Assembly: GCA_049790315.1 (NCBI GenBank)
Contig: JBAQYV010000070.1
Span: forward strand, 1-34,292
Source of the DNA: DASPOJ01 sp049790315
Lineage (GTDB): Bacteria; Acidobacteriota; Terriglobia; Acidiferrales; UBA7541
DNA: 34,292 nucleotides
Reading direction: 5' to 3'
Notes under the pieces: model-generated
The model's database searches: none
Told to the model about the DNA's origin: nothing
The model's input: only the letters and a program-made list of their open reading frames with translations
Part shown: positions 17,596 through 24,872 of the stretch, piece by piece
Numbering within the stretch: the first letter of the stretch is position 1
Layout of the letters: every line of letters starts with the position of its first letter
Translations under genes and position numbers: made by a program

Positions 17596-18788
17596 ATCCG
17601 GCCGATCGAAAGCTCCTGATGGCCGCCGGCGCGGTTTTGCTTCTGCTCATAGGCGCGGTTGCTTTTGAATCTCCGTCGGGACAAACCGATGAACAAGGTG
17701 AAACGATCCCTTCATCGTATTACTCTTCGGCGGGTGGCGCTCACGCGGCGTATCTGCTGCTTCAGGATCTTCACTACAACGTGCAGCGTTGGGAACGCTC
17801 GCCGGTGGAACTTCCGCGGGATTCCGCGGGCTCGATTCTGATTATTGCGGACCCCGAAGAATCGCCCAGTGCCGATGAACGCACAGCGTTGCAGGGCTTT
17901 GTCGAATCGGGCGGTCAGGTGCTTTTTACCGGGGCGCGCATTCCCAGCTTTTTCCCCGGCGCGCGTATTGAGTATGGCGATTTTGTCCCGGAGCCGAAAA
18001 GTTATACGGCCAATCTTCCAAGCGCGCTTACGCGCGGCGCCACCAACATTTCGCTTCGACCGGAAGCCGAGTGGGGCGGCGTGCGGTTGCGTCAGACGCC
18101 GCTTTACGGCGCGGCGGACTCCGCCGTGGTTGTCAGTTGGCAAGTGGGCCAAGGCCGCATTTTGTGGTGGGCAGGACCATCTCCGCTGACCAACGCCGGA
18201 ATTTCTCAGGCGGAAAACATGAATCTGTTTCTCGACGCGATGAACGTGCCGGCATCCGATTCCAATAACTCCACTCCGGTGCAAATTTATTGGGACGAAT
18301 ATTTTCATGGCGAGCAGAGTTCGCTGTGGAGCTACATGCAAAACACGCCGGTGGCGTGGGGCGTGTTTCAGTTGGGCGTGCTGGGCGTCGGCATTCTATT
18401 TACGTTCAGCCGGCGCAGCGGACCGGTCGCGGTGCCCGCTAACGTGTCGCGGCTTTCTCCGCTCGAATTTGTGGATACGCTCGGCGGGCTTTACCAGTGC
18501 GCGAAAGCGGAACCGGCGGTGGTTGAGATCGTCTATCGGCAATTCCGCATGCTGCTCACGCGACAGTTGCGCCTGTCGTCGAAAATCGACGATGCGGCGC
18601 TCAACAGCGCGATACGAACGCGGCTCGGACGTCAGTTCGTCGCCTTGCCCGAAACATTGCGGCGCGCTGTAAATGCGAGTCAGGCGCGGAAGATTTCGCC
18701 GGCGGAGGCTCTCGCGTTGATCCAAGAGATGGAGCACTATGAAGCGCTGCTCGGATTGAAAAAGGCGGCGTCAGAGGAGAAATCCTAA
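17580..18788 (+). CDS. DUF4350 domain protein
   Basis: Membrane-anchored protein of unknown function. An N-terminal hydrophobic helix (LLMAAGAVLLLLIGAVAF) anchors a DUF4350 domain (about 40-210) with SSYYSSAGGAHAAYLLLQDL, a RWERSPVEL strand, and an ESGGQVLFTGARIP segment resembling the ThuA/glutamine-amidotransferase-like fold. A second hydrophobic helix follows (about 258-276, VAWGVFQLGVLGVGILFTF), then a cytoplasmic C-terminus. It overlaps the DUF4129 gene by 16 bp and ends 2 bp before MoxR, so these genes are one transcription unit. The combination is a conserved but poorly understood neighbourhood. I infer a membrane complex with DUF4129 serviced by MoxR. Confidence 0.85.
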   Translation: MPIALDPADRKLLMAAGAVLLLLIGAVAFESPSGQTDEQGETIPSSYYSSAGGAHAAYLLLQDLHYNVQRWERSPVELPRDSAGSILIIADPEESPSADERTALQGFVESGGQVLFTGARIPSFFPGARIEYGDFVPEPKSYTANLPSALTRGATNISLRPEAEWGGVRLRQTPLYGAADSAVVVSWQVGQGRILWWAGPSPLTNAGISQAENMNLFLDAMNVPASDSNNSTPVQIYWDEYFHGEQSSLWSYMQNTPVAWGVFQLGVLGVGILFTFSRRSGPVAVPANVSRLSPLEFVDTLGGLYQCAKAEPAVVEIVYRQFRMLLTRQLRLSSKIDDAALNSAIRTRLGRQFVALPETLRRAVNASQARKISPAEALALIQEMEHYEALLGLKKAASEEKS

Positions 18789-18790
18789 TC

Positions 18791-19738
18791 GTGGAACACG
18801 TCTCACGCTTGGCGGCGCACGTTCGCACGGAAATGTCGAAAATCATCATCGGCCAGCGAGAAGTGGTGGATCAACTTCTGCTGGTCGTGATCTGCCGCGG
18901 CCACGCGCTGCTGGAAGGCGTGCCCGGCCTCGCGAAAACGCTCGCCGTGAAAACGCTGGCGCGAATCTGCGGCCTGGGATTTCAGCGCGTGCAGTGCACG
19001 GCGGATCTGATGCCTGCCGATGTGATGGGCACGAATATTTTTAACGCCGGGGCCGGCACATTCGCCTTGCATCGCGGTCCCATTTTTACCGATCTGCTGC
19101 TGGTGGACGAAATCAACAGGACCTCTCCGCGCACCCAGGCCGCGCTTCTCGAGGCGATGGAAGAGCGCCAGGTGACGATTGACGGAACGCGCCATCCACT
19201 GACGGATGATTTCGCCGTCTTCGCCACGCAGAATCCCGTGGAATTCGAGGGCACATATCCGCTGCCCGAAGCCCAGCTTGATCGCTTTCTTCTGAAAATT
19301 CGCATCGACTATCCGTCGGCTGCGGAGGAAGCGGAAATCCTGGTGCGTTTTGAGCGGGGATTCGATCCGGCGCATTTGGATCGCATTCCGATTTCCCCGA
19401 TTGAGCCGGGCCTGCTTTCCGCCGCGAGACTCGAGATCGAAAAAATCCGCGTCGAGCCGTCGTTGCATTCTTACATCGTAAATTTAGTGCGGCGCACGCG
19501 CGACTGGCCGGCGCTTTCTCTGGGCGCGAGTCCTCGTGCGGCCATTGGGCTTCTATTTGTGGCGCGGGCTTTGGCGGGTTCGGAAGGCCGCGATTTTCTG
19601 ATTCCTGACGATATTAAGGCCGCCGCGGGTCCCGTGTTGCGGCACCGCGTTTTGTTGAAGCCGGAAGCGGAACTCGAAGGACTTAACTCCGATCAGATAA
19701 TTTCCGAAATACTCGCGACGATTGAGGTTCCGAAGTGA
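18791..19738 (+). CDS. MoxR-family AAA+ ATPase
   Basis: Cytoplasmic AAA+ chaperone-type ATPase, 315 residues, the usual MoxR length. Walker A is GVPGLAKT (43-50) and Walker B is LLLVDE (102-107), followed by INRTSPRTQAALLEAMEERQ. Sensor 1 is FATQNPVEFEGTYPLPEAQLDRF. The C-terminal lid has SPRAAIGLL. MoxR proteins typically act with a VWA-like DUF58 partner to mature or remodel protein complexes, and that partner follows with a 4-bp overlap. The start is a GTG at 18791, 2 bp after the DUF4350 stop, with the AGGAG of the preceding gene's end (18774-18778) at workable spacing. Confidence 0.95.
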   Translation: MEHVSRLAAHVRTEMSKIIIGQREVVDQLLLVVICRGHALLEGVPGLAKTLAVKTLARICGLGFQRVQCTADLMPADVMGTNIFNAGAGTFALHRGPIFTDLLLVDEINRTSPRTQAALLEAMEERQVTIDGTRHPLTDDFAVFATQNPVEFEGTYPLPEAQLDRFLLKIRIDYPSAAEEAEILVRFERGFDPAHLDRIPISPIEPGLLSAARLEIEKIRVEPSLHSYIVNLVRRTRDWPALSLGASPRAAIGLLFVARALAGSEGRDFLIPDDIKAAAGPVLRHRVLLKPEAELEGLNSDQIISEILATIEVPK

Positions 19739-21168
19739 ATGTAGCGCAGCCGCTCACTCCGCCCGCGGCGGTGGCGCGCGCCGGACCCATGGGACGATTC
19801 TCTTTCGGGTTTGGCTCACGTTTTTTCGTGACGCTGCTTCTAGGATTCGTGTGGCTAGGGCCGGCATGGTGGTTTCGTCAGTGCCTTGCGGCGATGCTTT
19901 TGTGGGACGCTCTGGCCCTCTGCGTGTGGTTCTGGGATTTGCGGCGATTGCCGCGTCCCGATCGGTTGGAAGTTCGCCGCATTTGGCGCGGACGTCCGGC
20001 GTTGGGCGTCGCCGCGGAAGTGATCGTCGAACTTCAGAACCTTTCCGCCGGCGATTCCCGCAACAATATCCGCAAGGCGAGCAAAGCCGGATTTCGTGCG
20101 AGCGTGGTGGATGAAACTTCTCTCGCGCTGCGTCTCGATCCGCCGGAGATCGAGATCAACGTCAGAGGAAACACTCCTGCAAGCGCGCAATATCCGATTC
20201 TTCCCGCGGAGCGTGGCGACACAAAATTGGGACGCACGTTTATTCGCTATCAGAGCGGTCTTCGCTTCGCGGAGCGATGGGCGGTGGCTGACACCGCGCA
20301 GACCGTATGCGTTTTGCCGAACATCGAACAAGCCAAACGGCACACGCTGCTTTTGATTCGTAGCCGCCAAGTGGAAATCGAGAAGCGGCGGCGCCGGCAG
20401 CGCGGAATCGGCCGTGAATTTGATGGCTTGCGGGAATATCGCGAGGGCGATGAGCTTCGCGATATTTCGTGGACTGCGACGGCCCGGCGAAATCATCTCA
20501 TCACGCGCGTTTTTCAAATCGAACGAAGCCAGGCGATTTGGATCGTGCTTGATGCCGGGCGCTTGCTGCGCGCGCAAGTGCAGGAGCCGGTTCGCGGACA
20601 GCGTTTTTCAAAGCTCGATTACGCGGTGAACGCCGCGCTTTCGCTCGCGCAGGTTGCTCTGTATCGCGGCGATCGCGTGGGCATCGTCGCTTACGGTCGC
20701 CGTGTGCAGCAGCGGCTGAACGCCGGACGCGGTCATCATCATTTGCGAGCCATCGTGGAAGCGCTCGCGCGAGTTCACGCCGAAGCCTACGAAGCGGATC
20801 ACGGCCGCGCGGTGCGCACGCTGTTACAGGCGCAGAAGCGTCGTGGACTGATTGTGTGGATCACCGATTTCGCGGAAACGCCCACGATTCCGGAAGTGAT
20901 CGAATTCGCCATGCAAATGGCGCCGCGGCACCTGGTGGTCTTCGCGGCCATGGGCCAGCCGGATTTGGCAAAAGTGGCGCTCACCACTCCGGCTTCCAAG
21001 GATGAAATGTATCGTCACGTCGCCGCGCTCGAAATTAGTCAGCGGCGCGATCTGTTCTTACGCGCATTGCGCGAACGCGGCGTCTTGGCGAGTGAAATGA
21101 TGCCCGGGATGCTGGCCAGCGCGCTCGTGAATCAGTATCTCGAAATCAAAGAGCGCAGCATGTTATGA
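19735..21168 (+). CDS. DUF58 domain (VWA-like) protein
   Basis: Probable partner of the MoxR ATPase. Two N-terminal hydrophobic stretches (about 24-50) anchor it. An extracytoplasmic-like beta region follows, then the DUF58 signature GREFDGLREYREGDELRDISWTATARR (from about residue 226, seen in two adjacent motifs) and a von Willebrand A-like fold with IWIVLDAGRLLR in place of a full MIDAS. The GTG start (19735) overlaps the moxR stop as GTGA, which indicates translational coupling. The gene converges on the SpoIIM-like gene with only 8 bp between stops. Confidence 0.92.
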   Translation: MNVAQPLTPPAAVARAGPMGRFSFGFGSRFFVTLLLGFVWLGPAWWFRQCLAAMLLWDALALCVWFWDLRRLPRPDRLEVRRIWRGRPALGVAAEVIVELQNLSAGDSRNNIRKASKAGFRASVVDETSLALRLDPPEIEINVRGNTPASAQYPILPAERGDTKLGRTFIRYQSGLRFAERWAVADTAQTVCVLPNIEQAKRHTLLLIRSRQVEIEKRRRRQRGIGREFDGLREYREGDELRDISWTATARRNHLITRVFQIERSQAIWIVLDAGRLLRAQVQEPVRGQRFSKLDYAVNAALSLAQVALYRGDRVGIVAYGRRVQQRLNAGRGHHHLRAIVEALARVHAEAYEADHGRAVRTLLQAQKRRGLIVWITDFAETPTIPEVIEFAMQMAPRHLVVFAAMGQPDLAKVALTTPASKDEMYRHVAALEISQRRDLFLRALRERGVLASEMMPGMLASALVNQYLEIKERSML

Positions 21169-21176
21169 AGCCTGGT

Positions 21177-22157
21177 TCAGCCAGGCTGCGGCAATCCCTC
21201 TTGTTCCGCTGGGACGTGCCGCGCGCGGTTTAGATAGGCGGCGAGCGCCGTGAATAAAACCGCCGCGAGCAGATATTTCAGGCGCGCCGGAATTGCCGAT
21301 GGCGAAATGAATCCTTCGATGCTGCCTGCGACCAAAAGCATGGGGATCGTGCCGAGCAGCAATTGGGCCGCGCGCCCGCCCGCGCGCGCCAGCGATTCGC
21401 GCCGCGGCAGCAGACCCGGAAACAACATGCCACGCGCGATTTCCAAACCCGCGCCGCCGGCGATGAAAATCGCGGGTAGTTCCAACACGCCATGCGGCGC
21501 TACAAAACTCCAAAGCTGGCCGGCCATTCCCGCCCGCCAGGTAGCCGCGCCGACCACGCCAAGCAACAGCCCGTTGATCGTCAGCAGCCAAATGGTCCAG
21601 ATGCCGGCGGTGATGCCCGACGCGAACATGCTGAACGCGACCACGAGGTTATTGCTCAGGATCGCGGACGCGGCCACCGGCTTGACCGTGACGATCGATT
21701 CGGTCCACATTTTCCGTTGCTCGATCGTTTCCATCATCTGCGGACCGAGTACGCGATGGGCGAATGCCGGATCGTGCAACGTGACGGCGCAGCCCGCGAT
21801 TGCCGTCACCGCGGTGATCACAAAAGCCAGAAATGTGAGCGGAAATGTTTCGCGAAAGATCCGTGGATATGTTTGCGCGTAGAAACGGAACAGGCCGTTC
21901 ATTCCGGGGCGGCGGCCCATATAGATAAGGTTATGCGCGCGGCCGAGAAGTTGATTCAGATAGATGGCGAGCGGACGGCTGGTTACATCTTCGCGCGCCG
22001 TCGCGAGGTCGGATGCGGCTTGACGATATAATAGGCCGAGCTCCTGAAGCTCGCGATGCTCGAAAGCCCGAACGCCGCGTCCTTTGGAGCGATTTACCAG
22101 CTCTTCTAAACGCGACCAATATGGTTTTCGCTTCTCGATCCAGCGCGTAGAGATCAT
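21177..22157 (-). CDS. SpoIIM-like (stage II sporulation protein M family) membrane protein
   Basis: Polytopic membrane protein of the SpoIIM/DUF95 family. A soluble N-terminal helical part (WIEKRKPYWSRLEELV, LYRQAASDLATARE) precedes about five or six transmembrane helices. The family motifs NNLVVAFSMFASGITAG and LWSFVAPHGVLELPAIFIAGGAGL are present. Outside spore formers this family sits beside MoxR/DUF58/RDD genes and its role is unknown. I start it at 22157, where MISTRWIEKRKPYW matches the usual family N-terminus. A longer frame begins at 22217 but would extend into the RDD gene. The chosen ATG shares the CATG at 22155-22158 with the divergent RDD start. Confidence 0.88.
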   Translation of the reverse strand: MISTRWIEKRKPYWSRLEELVNRSKGRGVRAFEHRELQELGLLYRQAASDLATAREDVTSRPLAIYLNQLLGRAHNLIYMGRRPGMNGLFRFYAQTYPRIFRETFPLTFLAFVITAVTAIAGCAVTLHDPAFAHRVLGPQMMETIEQRKMWTESIVTVKPVAASAILSNNLVVAFSMFASGITAGIWTIWLLTINGLLLGVVGAATWRAGMAGQLWSFVAPHGVLELPAIFIAGGAGLEIARGMLFPGLLPRRESLARAGGRAAQLLLGTIPMLLVAGSIEGFISPSAIPARLKYLLAAVLFTALAAYLNRARHVPAEQEGLPQPG

Positions 22158-22953
22158 GTCGCAACCACCAATCGTTCCGCTCCCGCCGCAGGGCGTCTGG
22201 TCGGAAAAGCTTACCATCGAAACGCCCGAGCAGACGCCGCTCGAATTCGCAATCGCCGGAATCGGCAGCCGATTTCTGGCGATTGCGATCGATACGCTGA
22301 TTCAAACGGGCGTGGCGATCGTGGTGATGCTCGGCGCTTGGCTACTGTTCACGGTTACGAAAAGTTTGTCGTTGTTTTCGTCGCTCTGGATCGCGGCGAT
22401 CGTGATTTTGTTTTTCCTTGTGTTGATGTACGGATATTTCGCGATCTTTGAGGCCATCTGGAACGGTCAGACGCCCGGGAAGCGCAGCATGGGCATTCGC
22501 GTGATTAAGGATTCCGGGCGCCCGATTACGCCGGCGGAATCCGTGGCGCGCAATTTGCTGCGAATCGTGGACCAGCTTCCGACGCTTTACGCGATCGGCG
22601 TGATTAGCATCGCTCTCAGCAAGCAGAACAAGCGTCTCGGAGATTTCGTGGCCGGCACGATCGTGGTGCGCGAAAAATCGCTGCAAGAGGCTCGGCCTGT
22701 TTGGCAGATTTCGGTGGCGCCGTCGAGTGTGGCGTACGGTTCCGAGCGGCTCACTGCCGAAGAGTTCGCGCTGATAGAAGCGTTCTTGAATCGGCGCGGC
22801 GAGCTCGATGCTTACGTGCGTTATCAGATGGCCTCGCAGATCGCCGCAAGAATCCAGCCGAAATTGACGGTTCCCGCGGGCGAATCGCCTTCCGCTGAAA
22901 AACTTTTGGAAGCAATCGCTTCCGAGCGCCGCGCCAGCGGAAGATATTTGTGA
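22156..22953 (+). CDS. RDD-family membrane protein
   Basis: Membrane protein of about 265 residues. The N-terminal segment contains the family lead-in ETPEQTPLEFAIAGIGSRFLA with the Arg-Asp(-Asp) positions (R then AIAIDTLI), two hydrophobic helices (about 44-66 and 75-98), then NGQTPGKRSMGIRVI and a third hydrophobic segment near DQLPTLYAIGVISIAL. The C-terminal 60 residues are soluble. RDD proteins are proposed transporters or channel-like proteins, unproven here. The ATG at 22156 gives the normal family N-terminus; a TTG at 22084 would add 24 residues. Context is the MoxR/DUF58/SpoIIM neighbourhood. Confidence 0.88.
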   Translation: MSQPPIVPLPPQGVWSEKLTIETPEQTPLEFAIAGIGSRFLAIAIDTLIQTGVAIVVMLGAWLLFTVTKSLSLFSSLWIAAIVILFFLVLMYGYFAIFEAIWNGQTPGKRSMGIRVIKDSGRPITPAESVARNLLRIVDQLPTLYAIGVISIALSKQNKRLGDFVAGTIVVREKSLQEARPVWQISVAPSSVAYGSERLTAEEFALIEAFLNRRGELDAYVRYQMASQIAARIQPKLTVPAGESPSAEKLLEAIASERRASGRYL

Positions 22954-23005
22954 CGCGCGCGACCTGGCCTCGATTGGCGTTGCTGCATCGCGGTGATTTA
23001 GCGAC

Positions 23006-23338
23006 TCATTCGTGGACGTAACGGACAACCTCGACGTCTGAAATCGCGACTAAACCTTCGCCGACCATTTCATCGAGCAGGGGAACCAGTTTCTGAATTT
23101 TCTCTTGCGTATCAATTACGCTGACCATGATCGGCAGGTCCGAAGAAAAAGAAAATAGATGAGGGCGCCGGATCAAGGTGCTCGCGCCGTAACCTTCGAT
23201 TCCGCGGAGCACTGTCGCGCCAGCAAGGTCTAGTTCGCGGCATTTCTCTACGATCGCGGTGTAGAGCGGTTTGCCCTGCCACTTATCGTTCTCGCCGAAG
23301 TGGATGCGCAGCATTTTGGCCTTACCTTCGAGCTTCAC
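23006..23338 (-). CDS. DUF190 protein, single domain
   Basis: Single DUF190 domain of about 110 residues. Family features are LRIHFGENDKWQGKPLYTAIVEK, AGATVLRGIEGYGA and a C-terminal VPLLDEMVGEGLVAISDVEVV. DUF190 proteins adopt a PII-like ferredoxin fold and are often found next to CrcB fluoride channels (family knowledge). I start it at a GTG (23338) that overlaps the upstream TGA as GTGA; longer in-frame upstream sequence lies inside the preceding gene and is Arg-rich nonsense. The overlap implies coupled translation with the double-domain DUF190 protein. The role in fluoride resistance is inferred from position. Confidence 0.88.
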   Translation of the reverse strand: MKLEGKAKMLRIHFGENDKWQGKPLYTAIVEKCRELDLAGATVLRGIEGYGASTLIRRPHLFSFSSDLPIMVSVIDTQEKIQKLVPLLDEMVGEGLVAISDVEVVRYVHE

Positions 23339-24069
23339 GATCGTTCCTCCGCGCGGCGTTCGTCGGCAAAATAGTCGTGTGTGTACTTTACGATTTCCAC
23401 GTCGGACAAAACGACGAGGCCCTGCTGAAACATTTCGTCGAGGAGGGGAAGAAAGGCGCGAAGCTTCTCCTCCGTTTCGACAACCGAGAGCATGATCGGG
23501 CGATCCTTGGACAAGTGCAGTGTTTTTCGCTCGTGAAGTCTGCGATTCGCGCCATAGCCTAGAATTCCTTCGTACACCGTGACGCCGGCGATGTTGTTGG
23601 CGCGCATGCATTCCACCAGCGCCTTGTAAAGAGGCTTGTCGTGCCAGCGATCGTTCTCGCCGAGATAGATGCGCATCAACTTGGCGCGGCTCTGGCTCTT
23701 CAGCGCCTGGCGGGAGACGGCGCCAGCGGCTGTCTCAGAATTTTGCGCCGGCTTAACGACGGTGGTTTCCTGAACTTCGATCAAACCCGAGCCGGCCATT
23801 TCAGACAATTTCGGCAGAAGCTCCTCAACTTTTTCAGACGACTCGGTAAATTCAAGTTTGACGGGAAGATTTTCTGTGAGCCGCAGGATGCGCGTGGAGT
23901 GCAGATGATGATCGGCGCCGAAGCCAGCGAGACCGCGTGTGACAGTGGCTCCGGAAACGCCGCGATAGAAAAGAAAATCGAGGACCGCGGCATATGTGGG
24001 CTGGCCGTGGTACTGATGATCTTCGCCAACATAGATGCTGACTTTTTTCGCCGGTCCTGAATTCAGCAT
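23335..24069 (-). CDS. Double DUF190 protein (two fused domains)
   Basis: This 244-residue protein has two DUF190 domains in tandem. The first (about 8-107) has KKVSIYVGEDHQYHGQPTY and GLAGFGADHHLH. The second (about 130-240) has MRIYLGENDRWHDKPLYKAL and GILGYGANRRLH. A linker of about 25 residues joins them (SETAAGAVSRQALKSQS). Typical family members are single domains of about 105-115 residues. The second domain resembles the separate downstream copy more than the first domain does. It lies 73 bp downstream of crcB on the same strand and overlaps the third DUF190 by GTGA. A PII-like sensing or assembly role in the fluoride response is an inference. Confidence 0.9.
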   Translation of the reverse strand: MLNSGPAKKVSIYVGEDHQYHGQPTYAAVLDFLFYRGVSGATVTRGLAGFGADHHLHSTRILRLTENLPVKLEFTESSEKVEELLPKLSEMAGSGLIEVQETTVVKPAQNSETAAGAVSRQALKSQSRAKLMRIYLGENDRWHDKPLYKALVECMRANNIAGVTVYEGILGYGANRRLHERKTLHLSKDRPIMLSVVETEEKLRAFLPLLDEMFQQGLVVLSDVEIVKYTHDYFADERRAEERS

Positions 24070-24142
24070 GCTTTCTCCTGCTGCCGGGTGCGGCCCAGCG
24101 AGTGGTGTTTATTCTGAGACGCGCGGAAAGGAGATTCTGGTC

Positions 24143-24520
24143 TCATGCCATGGCCCTTCCGGCGACGACTCCGAGCCACACGGCGGCGAAGCCCAGCGTG
24201 ACGCTCAGAATGACATTTAAGAACGCGACGGCGAATTGTCCATCCTGCATGCTGCGCAGCGTCTCAAATTCAAACGTCGAAAAAGTGGTGTAGGCGCCGA
24301 TGAAGCCGATCGGAATCAGGTAGCGCCAATTGGCGCTCCAGTGCGCGTTCTCGGCAAGCACGGTGATGATGAAACCAATCAGGAACGAACCGCTCACATT
24401 GATCACAAATGTTCCGTACGGAAAAAATGTGCCCAACTTGTTTCCGACGTAGCCACCGAGCCAAAAGCGCGCGATGGACCCCAAGAAACCGCCGATTCCG
24501 ACCATCAAATATTTCGTCAT
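24143..24520 (-). CDS. crcB: CrcB/Fluc fluoride ion channel
   Basis: Dimeric inner-membrane channel that exports fluoride. At 125 residues with four hydrophobic helices it has the standard length. Family signatures present are GGFLGSIARFWLGG near the N-terminus, GTFVINVSGSFLIGF with the conserved Asn and Gly of helix 2, and GAYTTFSTFEFET, the Phe-box and break region of helix 3. The gene follows a fluoride riboswitch and terminator about 150-220 nt upstream and is followed by two DUF190 genes. Only one crcB copy is seen, so the channel would be a homodimer in the dual-topology arrangement known for single-gene Fluc proteins. Confidence 0.96.
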   Translation of the reverse strand: MTKYLMVGIGGFLGSIARFWLGGYVGNKLGTFFPYGTFVINVSGSFLIGFIITVLAENAHWSANWRYLIPIGFIGAYTTFSTFEFETLRSMQDGQFAVAFLNVILSVTLGFAAVWLGVVAGRAMA

Positions 24521-24668
24521 GACTCGAAGTTGCGCTTGTCCTTTCGCGACGTGAATCGCGGGCAGAGCAGCTTTGCGCTCTCAATGCAAATACACATAGC
24601 GCTTCCGCGGCGACTCGGTCCCGCTAAAATTCTGGATTCTCTTGCGGAGGAGGGTTGCGGACCTACGC

Positions 24669-24691
24669 AAAAAAGTCCTCCGAAAGAGAAC
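24669..24691 (-). terminator. Intrinsic terminator of the fluoride riboswitch
   Basis: Read on the minus strand, GUUCUC (24691-24686) pairs with GAGGAC (24680-24675; one G-U wobble) around a short UUUCG loop and is followed by six T residues (24674-24669). It lies just after the aptamer 3' end and before crcB, the layout of a transcriptional-attenuation expression platform. A second pairing, CCUACGC (24699-24693) with GCGUAGG (24668-24662), would use aptamer residues and could compete. Confidence 0.75.
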
Positions 24692-24693
24692 CG

Positions 24694-24743
24694 CGTAGGA
24701 GTCATCTGCCCTTTCGGGCGGTTTAGGGTGAACCCCAACACCC
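24694..24743 (-). promoter_or_regulatory. Fluoride riboswitch (crcB motif) aptamer
   Basis: On the minus strand the RNA reads stem GGGUG/CACCC (24743-24739 with 24730-24726), a loop with UUGGGGUU, a joining UAAACC, stem GCCC-GAAA-GGGC (24719-24708), then AGAUGACUCCUACG. This aligns with the Thermotoga petrophila aptamer. The pseudoknot GGGGU with ACUCC is kept (one G-U) with compensatory changes, as are the GAUG that binds magnesium and the U48-equivalent partner of A40. The position normally A6 is U, and the normally U38 partner is A, a compensatory swap. It lies upstream of crcB with a terminator next to it. The structural reading is by eye; the reference sequence is recalled. Confidence 0.88.
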
Positions 24744-24872
24744 ACGAATTTATTTCAGCAGGATCAGTTTACCTCGATCATGGCGAGATCGCCGCCGGCG
24801 ATTCAAGATAGTTTCCGTATCCCGCAATGACGCCAAACAAAACAGCCCACGGAATTTCAAGAAAACGTGGCA

